Assembly: GCF_000372725.1 (NCBI RefSeq) | Contig: NW_005197803.1 | Location: 52,373-116,372, forward strand | Reading direction: 5' to 3' | DNA: 64,000 bases | From: Emiliania huxleyi CCMP1516 | Lineage: Eukaryota > Haptophyta > Isochrysidales > Noelaerhabdaceae | Shown here: piece after piece, positions 1-9,567 of the stretch | Position numbering within the stretch: position 1 is the stretch's first letter | Layout of the letters: each line of letters begins with the position of its first letter | Notes under the pieces: generated by a model | Database searches by the model: none | What the model was told of the DNA's origin: nothing | Seen by the model: only the letters and a program-made list of their open reading frames with translations | Made by a program: the position numbers and the translations under genes

Positions 1-45
1 GGGGGGGGGGCGAAGCGGCCAGCCTCACGCCGTTCGGCGCCGCAG

Positions 46-1693
46 GTGATCCGCGCCGCCATCCCCGTGCTGGTGGCGCTGATTGCAATCTGCGTCGAGT
101 CGAAGGTGCCGAGCATCACGGGCGGAGGAGGCCTGCCTGGCATCTCTCCCCATCCCTCCCCATCTCTCCCCATGTCGAAAGGTGCCGAGCAAGACGGAGG
201 TTGCCTGCCTGGCGGTCATCTCGATCGGCGTCATGCTGGCCGTGTGGGAGGAGTCGAAGAACGCCGTGCTCGGCATGCGCGCCTAGAAGCTGCATAGACA
301 CGCATTCAGCTGTATTTCTCAGCTGTTTGTACTCGTAGCCCCCGAATCACGCGATGACATAGCGTGTTCACACCCTGACGTTTGCCTGTTCGTGCGGTAG
401 GCATAGTGCTGACGGTGGAGAAGGGAGGCTGTCCCGACGGCGTGCTGTGAACGGCGTCTCTTCACGGCTGCGTGCTGTGAACAGGTGGTCTCGAGCGTGA
501 TGCAGTCGATCCAGATGTCGGTGACGGGGAGGCTGATGAGCGTAGAGGCGGAAGACGGGCTCTTGTACTCCTAGTAGCGATCGAGAGGACGCGTGTTCAA
601 CTGTATTCGGCCGTATTCAGCCGTGTTCACTGTAGTCGCCTCCCTCGTATTCACGCGGTGCCCTGAAGACACTGCACAACACCGTATTCCCGTGCACAAT
701 ACCGCATTCCCGCCCTGAGGCTGGTCTCTTCAGCACGTAGGCTTATGAGCGGCAAGAGCGGCAAGCTCAACTCGTTCCAGATGACCTTTTACACCGGCCC
801 GATCGCCTTCGCCACCTTGGCGAGCGGGGGAGATCTGGGGAGATTCTGGGGAAATTCTGGGGAGATTCTGGGGAGATTCTGGGGAGATTCTGGGGAGATC
901 TCCGTCTCTAGCCATATGCGAGGCGCTCCGCTAGAGCAGCGCGCGCGGCGCTCGAGTTGCCAAGTGGCTTGCCCGCAGATACCGTTCACCTTCATCACCC
1001 GAGCTCAACATCTCCCCACCCTCCCCATACCTCCCCAATCTCCCGCAGTTACCGTTCGCCTTCATCACCGAGTTCAACATCTTCGTCGAGAGCGTCACGA
1101 ACAAGCCGATCGCGTCGCTCGGCTTCCTGCTCGGCAGCTGCTGCGTGGCGGTGGTCTACAATGTCGTCCTGTTCCAGTCGGTCGGTACGCTGTCGTCCGT
1201 CGGCACGGCCATCCTCGGCAACGTCAAAATCGTGAGGCTAATCCCCCCCCCCCCCCCCCCCCAAAAAAAAAAATTTCCCACCCCCAAAGGGAAAAAGGCC
1301 GGCGGCCTTTCGGGGAAAGGCCAACCAAAGGGTGGGTTTTTTATGTCCCCAAACAAACCCCCCCCCCCCCACCCCCGTGGCTTGAAGGTGCTCCTGCTCT
1401 TCCTCTCGTCGCTCATCCTGGGAGAGCTAGCACCGGCTGGCGCACGCAGAGCCTTCCCTGAGCCGTCTCTCACCCGTCTCCGCCCCCTCCCTCCAGGCGA
1501 GCTCGCCGGCTGGTCGGCAAACCAATTCCTCGGCTGCGTCCTCACCTTTGCCTCCGCGGGCGCCTACTCCTACATCAAGGCTACGGCGCCGAAGCCCGCG
1601 CCCGCGCCCGCGCCCGAGCCTGCGCCCGCGCCCTCACAACAGCCGCGGCTGGAGGGGCCAGGGCATGGCTATATCAAGCAGGAAGGGGTGTAG
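46..1693 (+). CDS. SLC35/TPT-family nucleotide-sugar or triose-phosphate-type transporter, 3' part, multi-exon
   Basis: Partial gene; its 5' exons lie before the window. Exons read from the sequence: 46-105 (IRAAIPVLVALIAICVESK), 182-272 (TEVACLAVISIGVMLAVWEE), a 14-nt microexon 401-414, 485-541 (SVMQSIQMSVTGRLM), about 757-830 (KLNSFQMTFYTGPIAFATL), 1049-1232 (a hydrophobic run including SVGTLSSVGTAILGNVK), 1387 to about 1430 (LLLFLSSLILGEL) and about 1498-1693 (QFLGCVLTFASAGAYSYIK, then a Pro-Ala tail). Alternating hydrophobic helices and the pattern FYTGP...GNVK...GE are typical of the drug/metabolite-transporter SLC35/TPT family, which exchanges nucleotide sugars or sugar phosphates across Golgi, ER or plastid membranes. 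Substrate cannot be told from this part. Intron 273-400 would use a GC donor. Edges of exons 5 and 8 are uncertain because the introns carry copies of exon sequence. Confidence 0.8.
1237..1380. repeat. Homopolymer-rich intron segment (poly-C, poly-A)
   Basis: Inside the SLC35 intron there is a run of about 18 C, then 11 A, then blocks of C, G, A and T runs and a second C run. The local text is unlike other introns here and may contain sequencing or assembly error. Confidence 0.7.
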
Positions 1694-2400
1694 AGACGAG
1701 AGACAGAGACGGAGAGAGAGAGAGAGAGAGAGGCGGCGGTGGAGACGCTGCCGGCCGGGCGAGCGGACTGGCCGTTCGATTGCTGGCTGTCGGAAGCCGT
1801 GTTCGGACAGCAACTGGCGGCGGGTGGAACTGGACATCTTTTCTCGCTCCTTGTGTTCCTGTGGCGCGCTTGTCAGACGCATGGTTGTGGTGTTCCGGCA
1901 CGCGCGAGTCATACACATAAGTGCGGCGCGCCGCAAACACCCGACGGCAAACGCGTCGCAGTGTCTCGCGCGGTGATCGATTTTCGTTACAGGGCGCGGT
2001 TCGGCTATCGCGGCACATATCATCATATCTGGGTTATGGCTAGTTCCATTTCACTGACACTGTGGCACACGCACACTTGGAGCACTTGGAGTGCAGTCGG
2101 CAACCACAGTTCGCGTTACTTGGAGCACTTGGAGTGCAGTCATTAGCCTCACATCCAGGGCCGGTGAGCTGAGAAGCGCATCCAGCGGGCCGGATGATCG
2201 GGATCGGGTTGCGGGCAAGAGAGCCCTAGCCCCGGGGGTGCGCGTTCGCAGGGCAAGGGCCTTAAAGTAAACACGGGTCTCCGAGGGTTGGTTCTGCGCT
2301 TTGGGTGTCCCCTAGCGGCGGAACGCCCCCTCTACTCGGAGCTAGTAAACACCAGACACTAGACACGAGCATGACGTACACTCTCACCCGACATCGCCAC
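1694..2400. other. Intergenic: GA microsatellite and duplicated 24-mer
   Basis: No supported gene. Holds a GA run at about 1712-1731 and two near copies of a motif containing ACTTGGAGCACTTGGAG at about 2079 and 2119. A related TTGGAGCACTTGGAGCA string recurs at about 62666. The rest is unremarkable. Confidence 0.6.
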
Positions 2401-5310
2401 TCAGGGCTTCTCCGCCCGATCTCCCCGCCCCCCATCCGAGGGGGCTCCCCTCTCCTCCCGGTCCTCCCTCCTGTTCGATTTCCGATGGTCCGGTGTCGGC
2501 TGCGGAGCCCGCCTTCCCCTTTTATGCTTCTTCGACCGCGGCCTCGCCGCCGTCTCGTCTTCGGGGGCTATTCTTGTTGCCTCCGCCTCCGGCGATCCCG
2601 TGCCCGACTCCTCGGGTGAGGGCGGCGGCATTCGATCGCCACGCCGCCCCTCCCCGGGAGGTGGGGCCAGCTCTCTTCGGTCGAGGACTCGCGCCCGCGC
2701 CCGCGGTCTCTCTATCGTCCTCGGCTCGTCCGTCCGTCCCGACTCTACTCGCAGAGGCCGCGTCAGCTCGTCTCTCGCCTCCTCCGACAGCTGACCCCAG
2801 GTCCCCCCCGGGGCCCCCCGGTCTCGGCCCTCCGGTTCGCCGGCGGGTTCGTTATCGTGTTGCGGCAACTCCCCCCTCCCATCTCCTCCTCCCGGGTACA
2901 CCAGCCTCCGGCGGGGCGGTTCCGGATCCCCTAGGTTATTCCGAGCGGGTCCATACGGTGGTGGCCCCGCCGGCGGCGGGGGTGGAGGCGGTGGCAGGGG
3001 CGGCGGGTATGGTGGCGGCCCTTGCGGTCCAAACGCCTGGTGTGGAGCCGCTGGGGCTGCCCCACGACCCTGCAGCCGTCCCAGTGGTGGGGGCGGAAGT
3101 GGCAGTGTGGGTGGCGGAAACGATGGCAGCACTGGCGGCCGCACCGCTTGGTGTAAAACCTCAGGGGCAGCTCCTCGACCCAGCGGTCGCTCCAGCGGCA
3201 GGGGCGGAGGCGGCGGTGGTGGGGGCGGGCCTGGTGGCGGTACCGGCCGTCGCAACTCCTGAGGCGGGGCCTCGGAGGCGGCCCCCTGCCCCTGCGGTCG
3301 TTCTAGCCGGGGTTCCACGCGCCGGCCGTCCACCCCGCTCGTGGACGGCGCCCGGGGCGTGGCCGGGGAGGGTGGCGTGGCGCTGCCGGTCCTCGGAGGG
3401 GTGGTAGGCTCGGGCGGTGACGGCGGTGCTGACGGCGGCGGCAGCGTGTCGCCCGCCGGCCGCGAGAGGGGGCGACCCCCGAGGGGCTCCTCCGCCCCTC
3501 CGCCCGCGCCGCCGCCCGTCTCGAGGTCGTCCAGAGCTTCGAGCGCCTCGGCGTGGCGTTGTGCGGCGTGTCGCCCGTATGCACACGCGTCGGAGAGGCT
3601 CTGCACGCATTGCTCGTACCGGGTGCCCAGGCGGTCGACTTCCTGGTAGCGGCGGAATGCAACCTCCGACGCCTTGCGGTGTAGCTCGTAGTACCCAGTG
3701 ACGTCCCCGGCCGGAGTGAAGAGGGCCCGCTCCCACATCAGCTTCAGTTGGTTCGACGCGCCGCACGCATCCTCCCACGTTCGCCGCGCCTCGTCGAGCG
3801 CCGCCCGTGTCCTGCGCTCCGTGGCCTCCCGCGCCTTCCAGTTCTCGTGCGCAGCGCGTAGGTCCCGATGTGCCGCTCGTTCCGCTGCTCGCGCCACCTC
3901 TGCGTCAAGCTCCGTGGAGGCGGCGGGCTCGGGCGGTGACGGCGGTGCCGATGGCGCTTCAGCCTCCACGGAGGTGACGGGCTCGGGCGGCGACGGCGGT
4001 GCCGATGGCGGCGGCAGCGTGTCACCTGCTGGATGCTCAAGCATGTGGTCTTCGGGCGGCGCGGCGGCGGGGGTGGTCGGTTGTGCGGATCCGGTCTCGG
4101 CCGGGTGATCGGCAGCTGTTGTCTCGGCGCCGCACCACAGGCACTGGTAGGACGACTGCGTCAATCCGCAGCAGACCCGACCCGCTCCGAGAGAGCGGGC
4201 TTCCGCACCATCCCATACCTCTCGGAACGGGAAGGAGCACCGGGGGCAGTCCGCGTCAACGAGTCGGTCGGGCGCAAACCCCGTCGGTAGGGGGGTGGTC
4301 CTGCCGAGGCCACATCGGGTGCATCCCCTCGCGTGGCAGATGTGCTCTGCCCTCGCGACCCACGGCGCCCCTTGCTGGCTCTGGGGGGAGGGCGGGAGGG
4401 TCGATGTCGATGACCCCTCCGTGCTCCCGGAGGGTCGGTCCGATTCGTTGCAGAGTGTCTCCGCGTCGAGTTGAGCCTCCGCACCTTCGGCCGTGGTCAG
4501 CATGATGCCGTCCACATCGGCGAGGTTGACATGTCCGTGCCCGGTCCTCTCCTCCGCGTCCGCGCCGCCCGATGCGACGCTGGTCGCGCGCCCGCCCACG
4601 GCGAGGACCTCGGCGTCGGCGGTATCGACCCCGGTCTTGTGGTAATCGGGAGGGCCTCTGCGGGCTGCGGGGGGCTCGGTGGCAGCGAGGCGGCCTCTGC
4701 CGGCGGGCCTCCCCGCGCCGGCGAGTCGGCCATAAAGACGGCGCCTGTCGGAGAGCCCACCAGCGCCGGCAAGCCGACCTTCTCGTACTTGTTGGAGCCT
4801 GGTTGCCCAGCGTCCGCCGGGATGACAGCTGCGCCCCCCGTTCCTCTCCAGCGCAGGCGCGCCAGCCGCTCCGTACCTGCCTTGATGAGCCAGCTCAGCA
4901 GGATCAGCAGCAGTACCGCCGCCCCCACCCATCCCCATGCAGCCGAAGAGGGCGGGCGCGGTTTCTCTCCGTTGGTACCTTCGGCCGACACTCCTCGTAC
5001 CAGGCCTAGCCAGCATGCGGCTCTGCCCGCCGCCAGGCCGTACGTTGTCCCGCCTGTGGCTGCCCACAGCATGGGCGCCCAGCCCCACCACGGTACTGGT
5101 TCTGTCCACCGTGAGGTCCACAGGAAGGGCGACAGTGGGTGGAGCGGAGATGGTAGCGCTGGCGGGGGCGGTTGCGGAACAAAACCTTGATTTGACAATT
5201 TGCGCACAAGGTTGCGCACAAAGGTACATGTCGGTGCCTTCCAGAGGCAGCTGCGACCCCGCCGAGTAGACGGTTGCACACAGCAGGTGGCGCGGTGTGC
5301 AACCGTTCAC
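2401..5310 (-). CDS. Long proline-rich protein with putative zinc-ribbon and coiled coil, unknown function
   Basis: A 969-codon uninterrupted frame. Residues about 322-393 hold a cysteine-rich block (CHARGCTRCG, DCPRCS, a CC pair, CLWCG) that looks like one or two zinc ribbons. Residues about 470-610 are charged and helical (many Glu, Arg, Ala), consistent with a coiled coil. They are followed by several proline-rich repeats of the type LPPPSAPPSPPEP and PPPPPPPPLP, and the C-terminus is strongly basic. I do not recognise the family. Ordered Cys pairs are the main reason to think it is translated. Long GC-rich frames arise by chance, and one alternative frame contains a plausible membrane helix (LLLILLSWLI), so an intron or frame change near the 5' end is possible. 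The N-terminus lies in one arm of a long foldback (5218-5358), which suggests a transposon-derived origin. Confidence 0.4.
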   Translation of the reverse strand: MNGCTPRHLLCATVYSAGSQLPLEGTDMYLCAQPCAQIVKSRFCSATAPASATISAPPTVALPVDLTVDRTSTVVGLGAHAVGSHRRDNVRPGGGQSRMLARPGTRSVGRRYQRRETAPALFGCMGMGGGGGTAADPAELAHQGRYGAAGAPALERNGGRSCHPGGRWATRLQQVREGRLAGAGGLSDRRRLYGRLAGAGRPAGRGRLAATEPPAARRGPPDYHKTGVDTADAEVLAVGGRATSVASGGADAEERTGHGHVNLADVDGIMLTTAEGAEAQLDAETLCNESDRPSGSTEGSSTSTLPPSPQSQQGAPWVARAEHICHARGCTRCGLGRTTPLPTGFAPDRLVDADCPRCSFPFREVWDGAEARSLGAGRVCCGLTQSSYQCLWCGAETTAADHPAETGSAQPTTPAAAPPEDHMLEHPAGDTLPPPSAPPSPPEPVTSVEAEAPSAPPSPPEPAASTELDAEVARAAERAAHRDLRAAHENWKAREATERRTRAALDEARRTWEDACGASNQLKLMWERALFTPAGDVTGYYELHRKASEVAFRRYQEVDRLGTRYEQCVQSLSDACAYGRHAAQRHAEALEALDDLETGGGAGGGAEEPLGGRPLSRPAGDTLPPPSAPPSPPEPTTPPRTGSATPPSPATPRAPSTSGVDGRRVEPRLERPQGQGAASEAPPQELRRPVPPPGPPPPPPPPPLPLERPLGRGAAPEVLHQAVRPPVLPSFPPPTLPLPPPPLGRLQGRGAAPAAPHQAFGPQGPPPYPPPLPPPPPPPPAGPPPYGPARNNLGDPEPPRRRLVYPGGGDGRGELPQHDNEPAGEPEGRDRGAPGGTWGQLSEEARDELTRPLRVESGRTDEPRTIERPRARARVLDRRELAPPPGEGRRGDRMPPPSPEESGTGSPEAEATRIAPEDETAARPRSKKHKRGRRAPQPTPDHRKSNRREDREERGAPSDGGRGDRAEKP

Positions 5311-5358
5311 TCAGCGGGGTCGCAGCTGCCTCTGCGCGTCCTGGGTATGTACCTTTGT
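5218..5358. repeat. 64-bp imperfect inverted repeat (foldback) with 13-bp spacer
   Basis: Left arm 5218-5281 and right arm 5295-5358 are reverse complements over most of their length. They share ACAAAGGTACAT at the outer end, CAGAGGCAGCTGCGACCCCG in the middle and CGGTTGCACAC at the inner end. Confidence 0.85.
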
Positions 5359-6067
5359 CGCGCGCCGGAGACGACTCGACGCCGCTGAGATCGGAGATCA
5401 AGCTCTGAGGCAGGTCGCACGTCGCTCCTTTGACGCCGACGTGACTCACCCGTGCAGATCACATCAGGACACGGTCTCAACACGCTCGGTACGACGCCTG
5501 CGACCCGTCTTGGGTCAGCTGGCACGACGCTCATCGCGCCTACCAGCGATGCCGTACAGGTTGCCACGACGAGGTCGAGCACGCTTCTACTCGAGCATAC
5601 GCTCGCCCAGCCTTCCTTTCCATCCCATTAGCCAGCCTGGGAACGGTGGCGATCAGAGGCAAAGCCTACAAGGGGTGGTGGAACCACATATCACGGCTAC
5701 TGCCGGCTCGACCCAACGATAGCCTCCGGAGGCTGACTTTTAGGCACAATCATCGGACGACGTCGGCGAGTTGAGTCGCGCCGCTCGCGGTATAGCCAGA
5801 TGACCCCTCTCATACTAGTATCATCGGCCATTAGCGTGTCAGAGCGTGAATTGGAACTACAACTAGCCTATATCACAGTTCACACACACCCCAGACCCCC
5901 CACGTTAATTCGTATACATAATTACAGGGTTCCAGGTAGGAAACTTGTCTGGCACAGTGGCATTCATCTCGTATCTGACACTCGTCGCCTCGTTCGCCGT
6001 GTCGGGGTGCGTCCGTGTGGCCTCGCTCTGTGGGCAGCTGCATCCTGCAACGCTGCAAGCGATGCTT
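5359..6067. other. Intergenic, no gene recognised
   Basis: Several short frames exist but none shows a domain or composition that stands out. The downstream end of the kelch gene lies at 6068. Confidence 0.5.
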
Positions 6068-7273
6068 TCAATCGACTTGCAGCACGGCAATGCCATGGAA
6101 AACCCGCGCTGCCGCCAGCGGCGCCACCGCCTCCCATGCATCCAGCGTTGGATCGTACCGCTCCACCGAGGCGAGGAAGCCGCTCCCACCGTCCCCACCC
6201 ACCACAACGTCATTCTCACCGCCCACAGCATACAGCTTGCCTTCGAGCACTGCAACGGCGGGAAGACGCCTCGCCGTATTTTGCGGGGTTACCGCCTCCC
6301 ACGCGTTCGCTGCTGGATCATACCGCTCGACCGAGCTGAGGACGCCGCCGTCGCCGCGCCCGCCGACGGCGTACAGCTTGTCGTCGAGCACCGCCACGCT
6401 GAAATCGGCCCGAGCAGCCGCCATCGGCGCCATCATCTCCCACGCATTCGTAGCAGGGTCGTACCGCTCGACCCTGCTTAGGGCGCTGCCGCCGGCCCAT
6501 CCGCCCACAGCGTACAGTTTGCCACCGATCACTGCAGCTGCGAAGTTTGCGCGCCTCGTGGCCATCGGCGCCACCGCCTCCCACGCATCAAGCGCCGGGT
6601 CGTACCGCTCCACCGAGCTGAGCCAGCCAAACTCGGCGCCGTACCCGCCCATAGCATACAGCCTGCCATCGAGCACCGCCACGCCGAGGCTGTATCGCGC
6701 CCTCGTCATCGGCGCCATAGCCTCCCACGATTTCGTGGCCAAGTCGTACCGGTCCACCAAGTCGGCAGGTGCAAAGCCCGCCACGTAGCCGCCAACCGAG
6801 TACAGCTTGCCATCCAGCACCGCCTTGCCGAGACCCCGCCGTGCCGTCAGCATCGGTTCCATAGCCTCCTCCTGCCATGCATCCTCCACCGGGTCGAACT
6901 GCTCAATCGAGCTGAGGTAGCCACCGCCGCTGCCGTTGCCGCCAATCACGAGCAGTCGCGGCCTCTCGCGCTTCGCCAGCGTCTCCTTCCAGCCGCGGCG
7001 CCACGCGCGGCACGTCCCCTTGGCGGCGTGCTCCTTGGTCGGCAGCTGGGCGAGGATGTGCGGGGCGAGGTCCGGCGAGAGGAGGACCTCGGAGAGCACC
7101 CACTCGGGCTGCTCCACGAGCCGTGCGGCGTGCTCCTCCGCCACGCGCAGCGCGGCGTCGCTCGCGCTCGCCTGCGCCTCGATGATGGCGCACAGCTGCG
7201 CTGGCGAGAGGCCCGCGACGCGGGCGCCGATGCGGTGGGAGGCCATCGACGGGGAGGTGAAGCGGCTGCCCAC
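6068..7273 (-). CDS. F-box-like/kelch-repeat protein
   Basis: 401 codons, probably starting at Met10 (7246). An N-terminal helical region is followed by an F-box-like stretch, residues about 55-95 (LSEVLLSPDLAPHILAQLP, then CRAWRRGW). Six kelch blades follow, recognised by repeated LYAVGG, ERYDP and W(E)AVAPM motifs. Kelch blades form a beta-propeller, and in F-box/kelch proteins this propeller binds the substrate of an SCF ubiquitin ligase. The last blade is incomplete: the frame stops shortly after GIAVL, so the final strand either comes from the N-terminus or is encoded by a further exon beyond 6068. The F-box-like stretch closely resembles that of the beta-propeller gene at 60345-61631 (VEDVLLSPDLLPRIFATL), suggesting a shared duplicated module. 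Skp1 binding is inferred from the family. Confidence 0.85.
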   Translation of the reverse strand: MGSRFTSPSMASHRIGARVAGLSPAQLCAIIEAQASASDAALRVAEEHAARLVEQPEWVLSEVLLSPDLAPHILAQLPTKEHAAKGTCRAWRRGWKETLAKRERPRLLVIGGNGSGGGYLSSIEQFDPVEDAWQEEAMEPMLTARRGLGKAVLDGKLYSVGGYVAGFAPADLVDRYDLATKSWEAMAPMTRARYSLGVAVLDGRLYAMGGYGAEFGWLSSVERYDPALDAWEAVAPMATRRANFAAAVIGGKLYAVGGWAGGSALSRVERYDPATNAWEMMAPMAAARADFSVAVLDDKLYAVGGRGDGGVLSSVERYDPAANAWEAVTPQNTARRLPAVAVLEGKLYAVGGENDVVVGGDGGSGFLASVERYDPTLDAWEAVAPLAAARVFHGIAVLQVD

Positions 7274-8339
7274 GCGGCAAAAGGCAGGCTAATAAGAGCT
7301 CGTACTTGCCGGAAGATCCGGCGCCGTTCCGGCGCCGCTTTTGGGAAGAGGCAAAACATGCAGCACTCAGCCTTCCCTCCCCCTCCCGGATGGAAGTACT
7401 ACCTGAGCTCGACCGTGCTTGACTTCGCTGTTCAGATGGGAAGCGGTAACCCACGGTGATATGGCCGCATGTGGTTAAACAGCGGGGGAGATCTCGCCTA
7501 CATAGGACTCAGTAAAGTAAATCTTGCCGTCGTTTCCCTTCGGTATATACCATAAAATGTACAACATGCAAACAAACTCTCCACAACATGCACATGTGCA
7601 TGTGCATGTGCATGTGCATGTGCATGTCCCCATGTCCATGACACGCATGTGGCATGAGTTTTCAGGGTAGGCTCCGCCTCACTGCATCTCGGACTGGATT
7701 CCACGAATTGATTTTCCTAGCGTCGTCAAAGTGAGCTGAAAGCTCGCTCGAAGAGCCGATGTCACCCGCCGACCGCCTCCCATCTCGCCGCTGCTCTGGC
7801 GGGGCGGCGGCGGGGCCTGGCGACGGCGCGCGGCGCATGTGCCGTGGCGACCCACCGGGCCGGCCGGCCGCGCAGGCGCCGACCGGTGATCGCCACCGCG
7901 CCCCGCCTCGGAACGCCGTTTCCGCTTGGCGTCCGAGGCGCTCGGCGTTCCCGCTGGAGCGCGAGATCGGACCGGGTCGGACGCTCCTTTTCTCGCCGTA
8001 GGCACGGCTGGCCGGCTGGAGCAACGGAAAAACAAGAATCGCACCGGTCAATCCTCTCCGGCCAGCCTCGGGCTAATTAAAGCCGCAAAAAATCGGAAGG
8101 TTCCGCCGCCCCGGATTCCACCTCCCTGGCCCTCCACGCCCCGCGCGCGCGACCGTATCACCGCCGCAGTCGGCCTCCCCGCCCCGCGTGCTGTAGGAGC
8201 GGCGCCCACCCACCGGAGACGCCTTCCCCTAGACCGCCCGACCACCCCGCCCCCTTCGGCAGGTGCCTCGCACGTATTTTGAGCGCGAGAGGCCTCCTTT
8301 GAGGTGGCGGCCGGCCGCCGCGTCGCGTGGTGAGGCGGC
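7274..8339. other. Intergenic with ATGTGC microsatellite
   Basis: Contains about six ATGTGC units at roughly 7588-7627. A GC-rich minus-strand frame (7662-8051) shows no recognisable domain. Probably the kelch gene promoter plus non-coding DNA. Confidence 0.5.
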
Positions 8340-9428
8340 ATGAGGCCGTCCCCCCTTCACGTTCGAAGGCGGGCCGGCCACGGCACCGGCTGTCGCGGCT
8401 CGAGGGCGGCAGGCGAGCCGCCCCCCCCTCCTCCCTCCCTCTGCCCCTTCCTCCCTTCCCCGCAGCGCTGCCCACGGCACCATCTCCTGGTGCCCCGCTG
8501 CCGCCCCACCCGCCGCGCCGCCCGCCGCCGATGGCCCGGCCGCCACCGCCACCGTCGGCGGCCGCCTCCCGCCCACCCGCACCGCCGCCCCGGCCACTGC
8601 CACCCGCGCCGCCGCCTCGCCCAACGCCGCCGCCGGCCCACCCTCCCGCCCGTCGCCGCTGCCGCCGCGCCGCCGCTGCCGCCCTCCGGGCCGCCTCCGG
8701 CCCCGCCACCTGCCTCGCCGCCGCCCACGCGACTGGCCTCGCCGCCGCCACCGCCACCGCCCTCCCCACCGCCCTCCCCTCCGCTCTCACCGCCGCCGAC
8801 GCGCCGCCACGCCGCCTCTGCCTCCGCCCTTGCCGAGCCGTCGCCACCGCCCTTCTCGCCGCCTCTGCCGCCCATGCCGCCTTGGGTGCCGCCTATTCCG
8901 TGGCCCTCGCCACCGCCGCCGCCGTCGCCGCCCCCGCCGCCACCGCTACCGCCGCCTCCCGCCCCGCCACCCCCTCCGACACCGTCACCCCCCCTCCCTC
9001 CCACCATCCCGGCCGGCCTCCTCCGTTCTAGCCCCAACTACCACACACCACCACCGACCTCCCCGCGCCCCCACACGCCGGCCCCGCGCACCCACGCCAA
9101 AACCATCGCCCACGTCGCCCTCCCGGCCCCCCACCCCGCGCCCCAGGCTCTTCTTAGCTCCGCTCGGAGCGTCCTGGCGCCGCCTCCCCAACCGCTGCGG
9201 CCCACGCGGCCGCCGGGCGGCGCGACGGCGGCTACCGGCCGGCATAGCCCTTCCAGCGCCGGCCGGGGGCTGCGGCGGCGCGCGGCGCGCGGCGGGCAAG
9301 CTGCCTGCTGGCGGGCGGCGCTTCTAGTCGTGATTTTAGTGCCGCGTAGGTCGCCCTTCGGCCACTTCTCGGGCGTGCGGCCGCAGCGCGGCGAGAAGGC
9401 GGCGCGCTCGGCCCGCTGGCGGAGGTGA
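8340..9428 (+). CDS. Proline-rich (SPPP-type) ORF, doubtful
   Basis: 362 codons. The middle, residues about 110-225, is a nearly continuous series of SPPPPP, SPPLPP and PPPPSPP units, as in hydroxyproline-rich cell-surface proteins of algae (pherophorin or extensin type). No signal peptide is visible at this start, the flanks are arginine-rich and read like non-coding GC-rich DNA, and the reverse strand also stays open as glycine-rich sequence. The proline-rich block could instead be an exon of a larger surface protein. Confidence 0.25.
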   Translation: MRPSPLHVRRRAGHGTGCRGSRAAGEPPPPPPSLCPFLPSPQRCPRHHLLVPRCRPTRRAARRRWPGRHRHRRRPPPAHPHRRPGHCHPRRRLAQRRRRPTLPPVAAAAAPPLPPSGPPPAPPPASPPPTRLASPPPPPPPSPPPSPPLSPPPTRRHAASASALAEPSPPPFSPPLPPMPPWVPPIPWPSPPPPPSPPPPPPLPPPPAPPPPPTPSPPLPPTIPAGLLRSSPNYHTPPPTSPRPHTPAPRTHAKTIAHVALPAPHPAPQALLSSARSVLAPPPQPLRPTRPPGGATAATGRHSPSSAGRGLRRRAARGGQAACWRAALLVVILVPRRSPFGHFSGVRPQRGEKAARSARWRR

Positions 9429-9567
9429 AGCCCCCCAGAGCGGGAGCTGGCGGGCCGGGGGCGTCGGGCGGGTGCGCGGCGGCACCCGTGCCACCGGGAC
9501 GGGCCGTGGTGGCCCGTATGGCGGCCGTGAAGGGCCGTTTGGTGCGCCCCGGCGGCCTCCTGCACGG

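Noticed and set aside
2493..3407. Plus-strand 304-codon Ala/Pro/Val-rich frame
   Set aside because: It is antisense to the long minus-strand ORF with ordered cysteines. Its composition is that of the complement of proline codons.
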